From positions 1 through 35,441 of the forward strand of contig NZ_NAST01000025.1 of NCBI RefSeq assembly GCF_002142215.1: a stretch of DNA of 35,441 nt, in the 5' to 3' direction. The stretch is from Gilliamella sp. N-G2. Its GTDB lineage: Bacteria > Pseudomonadota > Gammaproteobacteria > Enterobacterales > Orbaceae. The position numbers and the translations under genes were made by a program. Of the stretch, positions 1 through 9,104 are shown piece by piece; the stretch's first letter is position 1; each line of letters opens with the position of its first letter. Under the pieces are notes generated by a model, which did not search any database, had not been told where the DNA came from, and was given only the letters and a program-made list of their open reading frames with translations.

Positions 1-281
1 AAACTAAACAAGGGAAAAACAAAATAACAGAGATAAGATATTTTATATAAATCATATTATAACCAACTAATTCCATTTAATGTTTTTAATATTATTTTTT
101 AATCCTATTTATATCTTAAATTAATTCATATCAAAAATTAATTTAAAATGATTTAAAAATATATTATTTCTTATCAAACATAACTTATTGAGCAATTTTT
201 CTAACCATATTTTTAATTACTATTTTGGATAACTATTTGTAGAAAAATAAATATTTAATTATTCAATGTAAAAATTTGTAG
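1..281. other. AT-rich non-coding stretch, no gene seen
   Basis: This very AT-rich sequence lies beyond the 3' end of thiD. I see no convincing reading frame, no RNA gene and no GC-rich hairpin followed by a T-run that would terminate the thi operon. Confidence 0.5.
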
Positions 282-1076
282 TTACCACCATTGATAAAAA
301 TGGTGAGTAGGTCCAATTCCCTTACCAATTTTTAAACTATCTGCATGCTCAATAGCCCCTTGTAGGTAGTTTTTAGCATGTTTTATTGCATCTTCTAAAT
401 GATGTTTCGGTAATAAGGCTGCAATTGCCGCAGAGAGGGTACAACCTGTACCATGGGTATTTCTCGTTGCGATCCTCGGTGATGTCATTCTGATGATATT
501 GTTGTGAGTGATTAAATAATCAGGGCTTTCTTGACTTGGCAAATGTCCGCCTTTCATTAATACTGCCTGACAACCTAATTTAAGTAATTCATACCCCTGT
601 TGTTGCATTTGCTCTTCGTTTTTTGCCTCACTACAATCAAGTAATGCAGCCGCTTCAGGTAGATTTGGGGTAATAATTGTGGCTAATGGTAATAATAGAT
701 CTCGAATAGCAGAAATGGCATCAGCTTTTAACAATGGATGTCCGCCTTTAGCAATCATTACGGTATCAAGCACAATATTGGCAATAGGATGATTGTTTAA
801 TAGCTGATGAACCGTAGTAACAATCTCTTTATTCATTAGCATGCCAATTTTAACGCTATCAATGTGGATATCTTGATATAGTGTATTAAATTGCGCTTCA
901 ATAAATTCAGAGGGAATGGCATGTACACCATCAACTCCTTGCGTACTTTGCGCAGTTAATGCGGTGATCACTGACATACCATAAGCACCAAGTGCTGAAA
1001 ACGCTTTTAAGTCAGCTTGAACACCCGCACCACCACTAGGGTCACTGCCCGCTATTGTTAATGCAATTGTTGTCAT
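282..1076 (-). CDS. thiD: Hydroxymethylpyrimidine/phosphomethylpyrimidine kinase ThiD
   Basis: ThiD phosphorylates hydroxymethylpyrimidine (HMP) and then HMP-phosphate, giving HMP-pyrophosphate, the pyrimidine half of thiamine, in the cytoplasm. The protein (264 aa, normal family length) opens with the ribokinase-fold signature AGSDPSGGAGVQADLK at about residues 9-24. The GTGC anion-hole motif, with the catalytic-region Cys at about residue 212, lies in NTHGTGCTLSAA. It is the last gene of the minus-strand thiM-thiE-thiD operon, 11 bp after thiE, and should be controlled by the TPP riboswitch upstream of thiM. No de novo pyrimidine gene (thiC) is in the window, so the locus itself encodes salvage plus coupling. 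Product is certain from motifs and neighbours. Confidence 0.97.
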   Translation of the reverse strand: MTTIALTIAGSDPSGGAGVQADLKAFSALGAYGMSVITALTAQSTQGVDGVHAIPSEFIEAQFNTLYQDIHIDSVKIGMLMNKEIVTTVHQLLNNHPIANIVLDTVMIAKGGHPLLKADAISAIRDLLLPLATIITPNLPEAAALLDCSEAKNEEQMQQQGYELLKLGCQAVLMKGGHLPSQESPDYLITHNNIIRMTSPRIATRNTHGTGCTLSAAIAALLPKHHLEDAIKHAKNYLQGAIEHADSLKIGKGIGPTHHFYQWW

Positions 1077-1087
1077 GATTTGGTTTC

Positions 1088-1732
1088 CTATTTTGTTTGT
1101 CTTATTTTACTGATTAGATTGGATGTAGACTTGGCAATATTAGCTTGTCCACATATTGCCGACACAACCGCAATACCTTCAATGCCAGTTTGGATTACTT
1201 CGGTTAAATTATTCACGCCGATACCACCGATCGCTACGGCAGGGCATTGTTTCGCTTTAACCAGTTCTTTCAATTGAGCAATGCCAGTCGCAGCTGCGGC
1301 ATCCTTTTTGGTTGCGGTTGGATAGATAGGCCCTATGCCAAGATAATCGACTAAATGCCAAGGAACATTCTCTAGTTGTGATTGATTTGAAACTGAAAGT
1401 CCTAACCATTTGTCTGTGCCAATTAAACGTCGAGTAACTTCAACCGGGAGATCGCTTTGTCCTATATGAACGCCATCGGCATCAATGGCTAAAGCAATAT
1501 CAACATGGTCATTGATAAATAGTGGAACTTGGGTACGACTTAACACTTCTTTGAGCGCTTGTGCGGTGTCATACCAATTTTTACCAGAGTATTCTTGTTC
1601 TGAACGTAGTTGCACTGCAGTAACGCCATTTTCAACGGCAATTTTGGTGGTAGTGACCATGCCATCTATACCGCCACATAATAACGGCTCGAGGACTAAA
1701 TAGAGAGTTAAATCAAGTTGCTTTTTCATCAA
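1088..1732 (-). CDS. thiE: Thiamine-phosphate synthase ThiE
   Basis: ThiE joins HMP-pyrophosphate to hydroxyethylthiazole phosphate to give thiamine phosphate and pyrophosphate. The 214-aa TIM barrel shows the usual strand motifs: LFINDHVDIALAIDADGVHI (pyrophosphate/Mg binding Asp residues), IGQSDL, a GIGPIYPTATK segment and AIGGI near the C terminus. It sits between thiM (12 bp upstream) and thiD (11 bp downstream), so its substrate donors are its operon partners. Expression should follow the upstream TPP riboswitch. Length and motifs are normal. Confidence 0.96.
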   Translation of the reverse strand: MMKKQLDLTLYLVLEPLLCGGIDGMVTTTKIAVENGVTAVQLRSEQEYSGKNWYDTAQALKEVLSRTQVPLFINDHVDIALAIDADGVHIGQSDLPVEVTRRLIGTDKWLGLSVSNQSQLENVPWHLVDYLGIGPIYPTATKKDAAAATGIAQLKELVKAKQCPAVAIGGIGVNNLTEVIQTGIEGIAVVSAICGQANIAKSTSNLISKIRQTK

Positions 1733-1744
1733 ACATCCTTATTT

Positions 1745-2527
1745 TTAGTTTTGATTGAATCGTGAAAGATGATCAATAACAGCAATGGCGAAACTACCTA
1801 ACCCTTGCTGTTTATTAGCGAGCTGTCCTGCTTTTTTCATCATAAAACAAGCTGTTGCGGTAGCGGTTAAACGATTACTAGTGGTTGCAATAAATGCTGC
1901 TACCATCGCAGATAACGAACAGCCGGTGCCGGTTACTTTAGTTAAAGCGATATCGCCACCGACAATACTATAAATTTGTTGACCATCTGTGACATAATCT
2001 ATCTCACCTGTTATTGCGACAATGGTTTGATATTTTTGTGCTAATAGTATTGCTGCATTTAATGCAGAATCGGTAGAATCAAGTCCATCAGGCCCTTTCG
2101 ATGATGATTGTTGACCACTCAATGCGAGAATTTCAGAGGCATTTCCTCGAATAACACTTGGTCTAAAGGTTAACAGTTGTTTGGCAACTTCTGTACGGTA
2201 TTTAAGTGCCGCACCAACCGCTACAGGATCCAGTACCCACGGTGTCTGCGTCTGTTCAGCTTTTGCTGCAGCTAACAACATACTATTTGCGCTGTGCTCA
2301 TCAATGGTACCAATATTAATTAATAAACTACTGGCAATAGTTACAAAGTCTTTAACTTCTTGTTTAGCAACGACCATTGCTGGCGAAGCACCAATGGCTA
2401 ATAAGACATTGGCTGTAAAATTCTGTACGACATCATTGGTAATACAATGGACTAACGGTCGTTGTTGTTTAACTTGCTCAATAAAGGGAATGGCATCATT
2501 GTTTTGAAATAACTTAATGGTAGACAT
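1745..2527 (-). CDS. thiM: Hydroxyethylthiazole kinase ThiM
   Basis: ThiM phosphorylates 4-methyl-5-(2-hydroxyethyl)thiazole, salvaging the thiazole half of thiamine. The 260-aa protein has the family's VHCITNDVVQNFTAN segment near the N terminus, a central VIRGNASEILALSG motif, and GTGCSLSAMVAAF, the ribokinase-fold anion hole with its conserved Cys. It is first in the minus-strand thiMED operon. A TPP riboswitch lies in its leader roughly 60 to 140 bases upstream of the start codon, so thiamine excess is expected to switch the operon off. Presence of ThiM/ThiE/ThiD without thiazole or pyrimidine synthesis genes nearby suggests salvage of thiamine precursors. Confidence 0.97.
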   Translation of the reverse strand: MSTIKLFQNNDAIPFIEQVKQQRPLVHCITNDVVQNFTANVLLAIGASPAMVVAKQEVKDFVTIASSLLINIGTIDEHSANSMLLAAAKAEQTQTPWVLDPVAVGAALKYRTEVAKQLLTFRPSVIRGNASEILALSGQQSSSKGPDGLDSTDSALNAAILLAQKYQTIVAITGEIDYVTDGQQIYSIVGGDIALTKVTGTGCSLSAMVAAFIATTSNRLTATATACFMMKKAGQLANKQQGLGSFAIAVIDHLSRFNQN

Positions 2528-2584
2528 ATTCTTTCCTTATTTATTATTTAAGGGAAGAATGTCTCAAAACGGATAATTAAGACG

Positions 2585-2670
2585 AAGACTTCCCTACGCT
2601 GGTATGAGCCAGATCAGGTTCAACGGGTAAAATCTCAGTTTTTTGTAGTAACAAAAAACACCCCGAGTCA
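2585..2670 (-). promoter_or_regulatory. TPP (THI-box) riboswitch in the thiMED leader
   Basis: Read on the minus strand, the leader shows ACTCGGGGTG, then CTGAGA, then ACCCGTTGAACCTGATCTGG and ACCAGCGTAGGGAAGT. These are the conserved pieces of the TPP aptamer (P1, the CUGAGA pyrimidine-sensing loop, and the pyrophosphate-sensing helix P4/P5) in the correct order. The variable P3 arm is a T/A-rich hairpin around 2640-2658. It lies directly upstream of thiM. In Gram-negative bacteria this class usually acts by hiding the ribosome binding site; I see no obvious T-run terminator between aptamer and gene, which fits translational control. Confidence 0.96.
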
Positions 2671-2725
2671 AAAAACAATTAATAAAAACAGTTTTATTAT
2701 GTACTGAGTTTATATTTTATACAAG

Positions 2726-4087
2726 CTATTGTAATAATCTTTCGATATCGCTAATAGATCGTCTATCTGGTAAGAAAATGATTAAGTGATCACCATCTTC
2801 GATCATTAAATCGGTATTAACAATAATCACATCTTCACCACGCACCACAGCACCAATAGTTGCCCCTGAAGGCAATTTTAGACTGTTAATATTTTTACCT
2901 ACTAGTTTAGAATTTTCAGCATCACCCCTGGCAACCACTTCAACAATTTCCGACTCACCTTGTCGTAGTGAGACAACTTTAACTACACCAGTTTGTCTTA
3001 CATGACTTAAAAGTTCTGAAATAGTAGCATGTTGTGGTGAGATTGCGATATCAATCACACTATCGTTGATTAGTTCTAAATAAGCTTGTCGTTGAATAAG
3101 TACAATGACTTTTTTTGCCCCCATTCTTTTGGCAAGCATTGAAGACATAATATTCGCTTCATCATCACTCGTCACTGCGACAAAAAGATCGGTAAGTTCG
3201 ACTTGCTCTTGGGATAATAACTCTTGATCCGATGATTCACCATGTAATACGGTAGTATTAACTAACTGCTCGGCAATTAATTCTGCTTTTTCGGCATTAC
3301 GTTCAATCAATTTGACTTGATAATCGTTTTCTAATCGCTTAGCTAAAGCAACAGCAATACCGCCACCACCACTAATAATTATTCGTTTATAAGGCTTTTC
3401 TAACCGTTGTAATTCACTAGTTACCGCTTTGATATTAAGTGGAGGGGTAATAAAGTAAACCATATCCCCAGCTTCAATCAAGGTTGAACCAATCGGACGA
3501 ATAAAACGATTTTTACGATAAATAGCCACCACCCGAGCTTCGACATGAGGTAAATGTTCTTTTAGCTCTGATAATTCACTACCCACCAATGCACCACCGT
3601 AGTAAGCTGTGACGGCAACTAAGCAGACTCGATTATCATAAAATGAGGCAAATTGTAGTGCGCCAGGATATTGCACTAGCTGGCTTATATGATTGGTGAT
3701 TAGATTTTCTGGGGCTATAATATGGTCGATATTAATACAATCTTTATTAAAAAACGAGTATCTTTCATCATTATATTCAGGCGCCCGAATTCGTGCCACT
3801 TTTTGAGGGATATTGAACATTACATGCCCAATTTGACAAGCCATCATATTGACTTCATCAGAATTGGTAACAGCGACTAACATGTCGGCAGATTCTGCAC
3901 CAGCACTTTCTAATACTTGTGGATAAGATGATTTTCCACAAATAACTTGTAAATCAAAACGTTCTTGCAATGATTGCAACTTGTCATGATCTTCATCTAC
4001 AACTGTCACATCGTTCTGTTTTTCAGTAACCAGATATTCGGCAAGAGCACTACCTGTTTGACCTGCACCAAGAATGATAATTTTCAT
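2726..4087 (-). CDS. trkA: Trk potassium uptake regulatory subunit TrkA
   Basis: TrkA is the cytoplasmic NAD(H)/ATP-binding ring that gates the TrkH/TrkG potassium channel at the inner membrane. The 453-aa protein (E. coli 458) is a tandem duplication: a Rossmann/RCK domain beginning IILGAGQTGSALAEYL at residue 3, a C-terminal TrkA_C subdomain, then a second Rossmann domain beginning IISGGGGIAVALAKRL at about residue 237 and a second TrkA_C. It stands alone here, not behind fmt/rsmB as in enterics. It is followed after about 200 bp by the thi leader on the same strand. Identity is secure. Confidence 0.96.
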   Translation of the reverse strand: MKIIILGAGQTGSALAEYLVTEKQNDVTVVDEDHDKLQSLQERFDLQVICGKSSYPQVLESAGAESADMLVAVTNSDEVNMMACQIGHVMFNIPQKVARIRAPEYNDERYSFFNKDCINIDHIIAPENLITNHISQLVQYPGALQFASFYDNRVCLVAVTAYYGGALVGSELSELKEHLPHVEARVVAIYRKNRFIRPIGSTLIEAGDMVYFITPPLNIKAVTSELQRLEKPYKRIIISGGGGIAVALAKRLENDYQVKLIERNAEKAELIAEQLVNTTVLHGESSDQELLSQEQVELTDLFVAVTSDDEANIMSSMLAKRMGAKKVIVLIQRQAYLELINDSVIDIAISPQHATISELLSHVRQTGVVKVVSLRQGESEIVEVVARGDAENSKLVGKNINSLKLPSGATIGAVVRGEDVIIVNTDLMIEDGDHLIIFLPDRRSISDIERLLQ

Positions 4088-4105
4088 AACTAACCTATGA
4101 TAATC

Positions 4106-4166
4106 AAAAAGGCTTCAACGGCATTTATCATTAATAAAAACGATAATGCTTTTAGTCATTAAAGCC
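4106..4166 (-). terminator. Probable Rho-independent terminator after trpS
   Basis: On the minus strand GGCTTTAA near 4166 can pair (one G-T wobble) with TTGAAGCC ending at 4111, and TTTTT follows immediately. The intervening loop contains a second helix (GCATTATC with GATAAATGC, one bulge). The position 47 bp beyond the trpS stop suggests it ends the aroK-to-trpS operon and separates it from trkA. No folding energy was computed. Confidence 0.5.
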
Positions 4167-4212
4167 AATTGATATTGTTTAGCGTTAATTGCAATCTAGT
4201 TTTTACGGTTAA

Positions 4213-5208
4213 CTATACAAAACCGATTGCGTCATAAACTTTTTTCAACGTTGGCTCTGCTTTTGCACGAGCTTTTTGTGCACCTTCTTGCATAATTGTC
4301 AGAAGATAATTTTCGTCATCACGATACTGATGATATTTCGCTTGTAAACCAGTTAACATATCGATAACTTGATTTGCTACCTCAGTTTTTAGATGGCCGT
4401 ACATTTTACCTTCGAATTCTTTCTCAAGTTCAGCAATAGGTTTACCTGTAATACCGGTTAAGATATCTAACAGATTTGATACACCCATTTTATTTTGTAA
4501 ATCATAACGTACGACTGGTGGTTCATCAGAATCGGTCATTGCCCGTTTAATTTTCTTCTCTACATCTTTTGGATTTTCAAGTAAACCAATAACATTATTG
4601 CGATTTTCGTCTGATTTAGACATTTTTTTGCTAGGATCTTGTAACGACATAACCCGTGCGCCAACTTTAGCAATAAATGGTTCAGGAACAGTGAATATAT
4701 CGCCATAAAGCGCATTAAAACGCATTGCAATATCTCGAGAAAGTTCAAGATGTTGTTTTTGGTCATCACCAACGGGAACTAAATTAGCTTGATATAACAA
4801 AATATCGGCAGCCATTAACACTGGATAATCAAAAAGCCCAGCATTTATATTTTCTGAATGACGAGAGGATTTATCTTTAAATTGTGTCATACGACTAAGT
4901 TCACCAAAATAGGTATAACAGTTTAATGCCCAACCTAATTCAGCATGTGCAGGTACATGGGATTGCACAAAAATAGTACTTTTTTGTGGATCAATACCAC
5001 AGGCTAGATAAAGTGCTAATGTATCAAGTGTTGCTTTACGTAACTTATTAGGATCTTGGCGTACCGTGATCGCATGTTGATTGACGATACAATAAACGCA
5101 ATCATATTCATTTTGTAAAGACACCCAATTCTTTAAAGCACCTAAATAGTTGCCTAATGTTAGTTCTCCTGATGGCTGAGCGCCACTAAATACAATTGGT
5201 TTACTCAT
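4213..5208 (-). CDS. trpS: Tryptophan-tRNA ligase TrpS
   Basis: TrpS is the class I aminoacyl-tRNA synthetase that charges tRNA-Trp using ATP. The 331-aa protein (E. coli 334) begins with [19 protein letters not shown], in which TLGN replaces HIGH as usual for TrpRS. It carries the KMSKS loop in [14 protein letters not shown] at about residues 192-205. It is the last gene of the conserved aroK-damX-dam-rpe-gph-trpS cluster, 23 bp after gph, as in enteric bacteria. A hairpin resembling a terminator follows. Confidence 0.98.
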   Translation of the reverse strand: MSKPIVFSGAQPSGELTLGNYLGALKNWVSLQNEYDCVYCIVNQHAITVRQDPNKLRKATLDTLALYLACGIDPQKSTIFVQSHVPAHAELGWALNCYTYFGELSRMTQFKDKSSRHSENINAGLFDYPVLMAADILLYQANLVPVGDDQKQHLELSRDIAMRFNALYGDIFTVPEPFIAKVGARVMSLQDPSKKMSKSDENRNNVIGLLENPKDVEKKIKRAMTDSDEPPVVRYDLQNKMGVSNLLDILTGITGKPIAELEKEFEGKMYGHLKTEVANQVIDMLTGLQAKYHQYRDDENYLLTIMQEGAQKARAKAEPTLKKVYDAIGFV

Positions 5209-5231
5209 AATTTATTCCTAATTTAAACTTA

Positions 5232-5927
5232 TTATTTTTTTGCATCAGTTTTTGGCTGAGGTAATAGGGTTAATATATCTTGAAAATCATCAAATAAAAA
5301 ATCGGGTTCACTTGTTGCAATTGATTCGCCATAATTATAACCATAACTTAATGCAACAGTAGGGCAATTAGCATTTTTGGCTGCAGTAATATCATTTTTC
5401 GAATCACCAACAAATAATAACTGATCGTTGTATAATCCAAATGTCGCCATGACTTGATAAAGCGGAGCAGGGTGTGGTTTTAATTTAATTACATCACCAC
5501 CGCCGAGTACTAATGAAAAATACTTCTTGATACCTAATGAGCTTAGTAATCCCGGTAAAAATTGTGCCGGTTTATTAGTTACAAGTGCTAAAGGGTAATG
5601 ATTTTCATAAAGAGTTTTTAAGGTCTGTTTTACATGAGGAAACAGTGTTGTTTGTTCATCCATAACCTTATCATAATGTTGACTAAATATTTGTTTAGCT
5701 TCAGCAAAATATTCTTTTGACGGATTGATATCAATGGCTTTGAAAACGCGTTCAAGCATTACATCAATACCATTACCTACCCAGTTTTTAACTTGTTCAT
5801 TGGTAACTGTTGGTAAATTTAAATCTGCCAACATTTTCTGGGTTGCTAAAGCAAGTCCAGGTACGCTATCTACTAATGTTCCATCTAAATCAAAAGCGAT
5901 AGCTTGAATATCATCTAATTTAGCCAT
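5232..5927 (-). CDS. gph: Phosphoglycolate phosphatase Gph
   Basis: Gph is a HAD-superfamily phosphatase that removes 2-phosphoglycolate, a product of DNA 3'-end repair. Visible motifs are the nucleophile motif [11 protein letters not shown] at about residues 11-21, motif II LVTNKPA, and the Mg-binding [13 protein letters not shown] near residue 175. The 231-aa length is slightly shorter than E. coli Gph (252). Its start overlaps the rpe stop by 8 bp, indicating translational coupling, and trpS follows 23 bp later, which is the standard enteric order and supports gph over other HAD phosphatases. Confidence 0.93.
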   Translation of the reverse strand: MAKLDDIQAIAFDLDGTLVDSVPGLALATQKMLADLNLPTVTNEQVKNWVGNGIDVMLERVFKAIDINPSKEYFAEAKQIFSQHYDKVMDEQTTLFPHVKQTLKTLYENHYPLALVTNKPAQFLPGLLSSLGIKKYFSLVLGGGDVIKLKPHPAPLYQVMATFGLYNDQLLFVGDSKNDITAAKNANCPTVALSYGYNYGESIATSEPDFLFDDFQDILTLLPQPKTDAKK

Positions 5928-6597
5928 GTTTTACTCCTGCTAACTCTTTACGCATTGCATCAATTACCGTTTTATAATCAGGTTGACCAAATATCGCTGA
6001 ACCAGCAACAAACATATCGGCTCCTGCTTTGGCAATTTCAGCGATATTATTTACTTTTACTCCGCCATCAATTTCTAGGCGAATATTTCTACCAGAATCA
6101 ATAATGCGTTGTTTAACTTGCTGCAATTTTTTAAGAGTTGCTGGGATGAATGATTGACCACCAAAACCCGGGTTAACACCCATTAATAAAATAATATCAA
6201 CTTTATCCATCACATAGTCTAAATGGTCAAGTGGTGTTGCTGGGTTAAGTACAATCCCTGCCGTACAACCATGATCTTTAATTAACTGCAAAGAACGATC
6301 AAGGTGAATTGTGGCTTCAGGGTGAAATGAGATATTGGTGGCGCCAGCTTTGGCAAATGAAGTAATTAGCTCTTCAACAGGGGAAACCATCAAATGGACA
6401 TCAATTGGAGCGGTAATACCGTAATCGCGAAGCGCCTTACAAAACATACTACCCATTGTTAAATTGGGAACAAAATGATTATCCATTACATCGAAATGGA
6501 CAACATCCGCTCCTGCATCTAATACTTTTTGGGTATCTTCACCAAGACGAGCAAAATCGGCGGATAGTATTGACGGTGCAATAATAAATTCATTCAT
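5920..6597 (-). CDS. rpe: Ribulose-phosphate 3-epimerase Rpe
   Basis: Rpe interconverts ribulose 5-phosphate and xylulose 5-phosphate in the pentose phosphate pathway. The 225-aa TIM barrel matches E. coli in length. Family motifs are [13 protein letters not shown] at the N terminus, [14 protein letters not shown] (metal-binding His/Asp), DVHLMV, the [12 protein letters not shown] loop, and the C-terminal LEIDGGV with its catalytic Asp. It lies between dam and gph in the conserved dam-rpe-gph-trpS run and overlaps gph by 8 bp. Confidence 0.97.
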   Translation of the reverse strand: MNEFIIAPSILSADFARLGEDTQKVLDAGADVVHFDVMDNHFVPNLTMGSMFCKALRDYGITAPIDVHLMVSPVEELITSFAKAGATNISFHPEATIHLDRSLQLIKDHGCTAGIVLNPATPLDHLDYVMDKVDIILLMGVNPGFGGQSFIPATLKKLQQVKQRIIDSGRNIRLEIDGGVKVNNIAEIAKAGADMFVAGSAIFGQPDYKTVIDAMRKELAGVKHG

Positions 6598-6638
6598 AAC
6601 ATACCTCTACTCATAAACACCTTATACTTAAAAATAGC

Positions 6639-7460
6639 TTAGGATTTTTGGTATAAGGCCAATATTTCATCAATTTTTTTGCGTCCTTCGCCAGCGCAGC
6701 TAATTGAACGGCGCATTTCTGTTCGGTAAAGATAGCGGGCTTTACTATACAATGTTCTGGTATAATCGGTATCATGATTTGACACCAATACTGGAATATC
6801 TTTTTTATAAGCGATTTTTTCTGCTAATTGTGACAATCGCATATGTTCTTCATAGCCAAAATTATTGGAATAATAAGACGTGAAACCAGCTGATTCATTT
6901 GGTGAAAGATAAGGAGGATCACAATAAATGACTGAATTACGCTTCGCCAATTTCATTGCTTCATGATAAGGCGTACAAATGAACTCAGCTTTTTGTGCTT
7001 TTTGTGCAAAAAAATTAAGCTCTTTCTCTGGAAAATAGATCGTCTTATAACGGCCAAATGGCACATTAAAAAGACCACTACTATTATAACGACACAAACC
7101 GTTATAACAGTGGCGATTCAAATAAACAAACAAAAGTGCTCGTAAATATTGATCTTTACTGTAATTGAAAACATCGCGAAGTTGATAAAAAGCTTCAGCT
7201 TGGTTATTCTGATGATTAAATAATAATCTCAGATCATCAATAAAATGATCTGGATTAGATTGTAATAACTTAAATAATGCAATTAAGTCATGATTTATAT
7301 CAGCTAAAATATAACTTTTGAATTTTGTGTTTAAAAAAACTGAGCCTGCGCCTACAAAGGGCTCAATAAGTTGGTCTCCATCTGGTAGATACTGTTTAAT
7401 TGTGTCCACAAGCTCATATTTTCCTCCAGCCCATTTTAAAAAGGCTCGTCGCTTCTTCAA
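6639..7460 (-). CDS. dam: DNA adenine methylase Dam (GATC)
   Basis: Dam transfers a methyl group from S-adenosylmethionine to adenine N6 in GATC, which serves mismatch repair, replication timing and gene regulation. The 273-aa protein (E. coli 278) shows the D12-class order: KWAGGK (about residues 9-14), the SAM-binding FVGAGSVF, the catalytic DPPY in YCDPPYLSP at about residue 182, and a C-terminal NHD segment. It is 9 bp after damX and upstream of rpe, the orthologous chromosomal position, so this is the housekeeping Dam and not a restriction or phage methylase. Confidence 0.96.
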   Translation of the reverse strand: MKKRRAFLKWAGGKYELVDTIKQYLPDGDQLIEPFVGAGSVFLNTKFKSYILADINHDLIALFKLLQSNPDHFIDDLRLLFNHQNNQAEAFYQLRDVFNYSKDQYLRALLFVYLNRHCYNGLCRYNSSGLFNVPFGRYKTIYFPEKELNFFAQKAQKAEFICTPYHEAMKLAKRNSVIYCDPPYLSPNESAGFTSYYSNNFGYEEHMRLSQLAEKIAYKKDIPVLVSNHDTDYTRTLYSKARYLYRTEMRRSISCAGEGRKKIDEILALYQKS

Positions 7461-7469
7461 CGGAAACTC

Positions 7470-8333
7470 CTATTTTGCTGATTTTTCTTTATTAATAGTT
7501 GCGCCAGATTTAACCCAAGGTTTATCCTTTAGTAATGCATTTGGTAAAGACTTAATTGCTTTTCTAGCTTCATCAGCCGAATCATATGTACCTTCAATTA
7601 AAATAAACCATTTAACACCATTTCGATTAGTTTGATAAATTTCATAGTTAGTTAAATTATGTTTTTTTGCAAATTTTTTTAAACCTTCAACTGATGTTGA
7701 TGCACTAAGTTGAACAGAAAATTGATTATTTTTTATTTTATTAACTTTAGTTGAATTATTAATAACCTTAGCATTATTATTTGATTTAATATCAGGTTTA
7801 TTTGGTTTAGATTCAACATCATTTGGTGAGCTAGGTCTATTATTCATATTATTATGGGATGAATTATTGCCCTGCTGAGAAGTGTTATAGCCAACTTCTG
7901 ACTCATGTTTACTATCTGGTAATCCTTGTGTATTTTGTTCACTATAATTATTACCAGCTAGTTCGTTACTATTTTGTTGTCCATTAACATCTGTTATTGG
8001 TGCAGGTTCTGCAGGCGTAGGCATTGTATTAGATGCTTGAGCTTGTGTAGTATTATTTGCAAAGTCATTTGGTTGTTCAGTTATGGCTGGTTTAGATTCT
8101 TCCGTTGTTGAAACTCCACTAACTTCAGGTGGAGTTAATAGTGTTGGCGTTTTTGGCTTTGATGAACGAAATATCAAGCTACTAAGTAATAAAACAATGA
8201 TAGCAAGAATTCCCCCCATAATAATCAGTTTTTTCTTCGAGTAATGACTAAAAATATTCGAAATGAAAAATGAGGTCTTAGGCTCGTTATTTGATTGTTC
8301 CGGAACATAACGATCATCTCTATCTACACGCAT
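7470..8333 (-). CDS. damX: DamX-like SPOR-domain cell-division protein
   Basis: DamX-type proteins bind denuded septal peptidoglycan through a SPOR domain. The 287-aa protein has a cytoplasmic N terminus of about 35 residues, one transmembrane segment (LIIMGGILAIIVLLLSSLIF, about 36-55), a long low-complexity linker rich in Asn, Ser, Pro and Gln (about 60-200), and a C-terminal SPOR domain from about residue 205 (FSVQLSAS... WFILIEGTYDSADEARKAI). It is shorter than E. coli DamX (428), mostly in the linker. The place directly upstream of dam supports the name. In other gammaproteobacteria aroB precedes it; here aroK does. Confidence 0.88.
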   Translation of the reverse strand: MRVDRDDRYVPEQSNNEPKTSFFISNIFSHYSKKKLIIMGGILAIIVLLLSSLIFRSSKPKTPTLLTPPEVSGVSTTEESKPAITEQPNDFANNTTQAQASNTMPTPAEPAPITDVNGQQNSNELAGNNYSEQNTQGLPDSKHESEVGYNTSQQGNNSSHNNMNNRPSSPNDVESKPNKPDIKSNNNAKVINNSTKVNKIKNNQFSVQLSASTSVEGLKKFAKKHNLTNYEIYQTNRNGVKWFILIEGTYDSADEARKAIKSLPNALLKDKPWVKSGATINKEKSAK

Positions 8334-8398
8334 ACTAACTCCTTAACTTATCAACAGCATTGTTGCTTCATGACCAGCCATGGTTAAAAATCAATGAT

Positions 8399-8920
8399 TT
8401 AAATTTGTTCTATCTTCTCAATGATATATCCAGCTACCCCTTTAGCACTTTGTTCATCGGTTTTAATTGTGATGTCAGCTATTTCTTCATAAAGAGGATC
8501 TCTTTCTTGTGCGAGTTCTTCATAAAGTTCTCTAGGGGTATTGCCACCTTGTAATAAAGGTCGACGTTTATCCTTCTGTGTTCTTGCCATTTGCTTTTCA
8601 ATTGTTGTTTCTAAATAAACCACAATACCCCGCGCGGATAATCGGTTACGTGTTTCTTTAGATAATACTGATCCCCCACCAGTTGCAAGTACGACACCTT
8701 GTTTTTCAGTCAATTCGTTAATAACTTTTTCTTCTCTGGCTCGGAATCCGTCTTCACCTTCTAAGTCAAAAATCCATGCAATATCAGCACCAGTGCGTTT
8801 TTCAATTTCTTGGTCAGAGTCAAAAAATTCCATGCCTAATTGCTGTGCAATTTGTCGGCCTATAGTGCTTTTTCCTGCCCCCATTGGGCCAATTAGAAAG
8901 ATATTTCGCTTTTCTGCCAT
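8399..8920 (-). CDS. aroK: Shikimate kinase AroK
   Basis: AroK phosphorylates shikimate with ATP in the common aromatic pathway. The 173-aa protein has exactly the E. coli AroK length. It carries the Walker A loop [15 protein letters not shown] at about residue 9, the shikimate-binding [14 protein letters not shown], the ATGGGSV motif near residue 80, and the LID segment [11 protein letters not shown]. It is the first gene of the conserved cluster ending in trpS, but its usual partner aroB (3-dehydroquinate synthase) does not follow; only 65 bp separate it from damX. Confidence 0.97.
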   Translation of the reverse strand: MAEKRNIFLIGPMGAGKSTIGRQIAQQLGMEFFDSDQEIEKRTGADIAWIFDLEGEDGFRAREEKVINELTEKQGVVLATGGGSVLSKETRNRLSARGIVVYLETTIEKQMARTQKDKRRPLLQGGNTPRELYEELAQERDPLYEEIADITIKTDEQSAKGVAGYIIEKIEQI

Positions 8921-9104
8921 TGTAGTTTCATCATCTATTAATTTTGGTTAAAATTTACAACACAATATCAATTTATCATGATTTATATAATCATTTTGAT
9001 TTTGAATTGTGTAACTTTTCTGGATCTCCGTCTAACGACAAAAATTTAGGTCGATAATTATCTCAATAGATAGCCCCTTTTTGCAACAGGTATTTATTAA
9101 TCTA

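Noticed and set aside
6639-7460. Dam as part of a restriction-modification or phage module
   Set aside because: It sits in the conserved damX-dam-rpe-gph-trpS order with no restriction gene nearby, so it is the housekeeping enzyme.
8334-8398. Remnant of aroB between aroK and damX
   Set aside because: The short frames in these 65 bp show nothing that I can match to the AroB C terminus, so the absence looks complete rather than a recent truncation.
8360-8554. 64-codon open frame opposite aroK
   Set aside because: It is antisense to a conserved gene, with no ribosome site or recognisable product.
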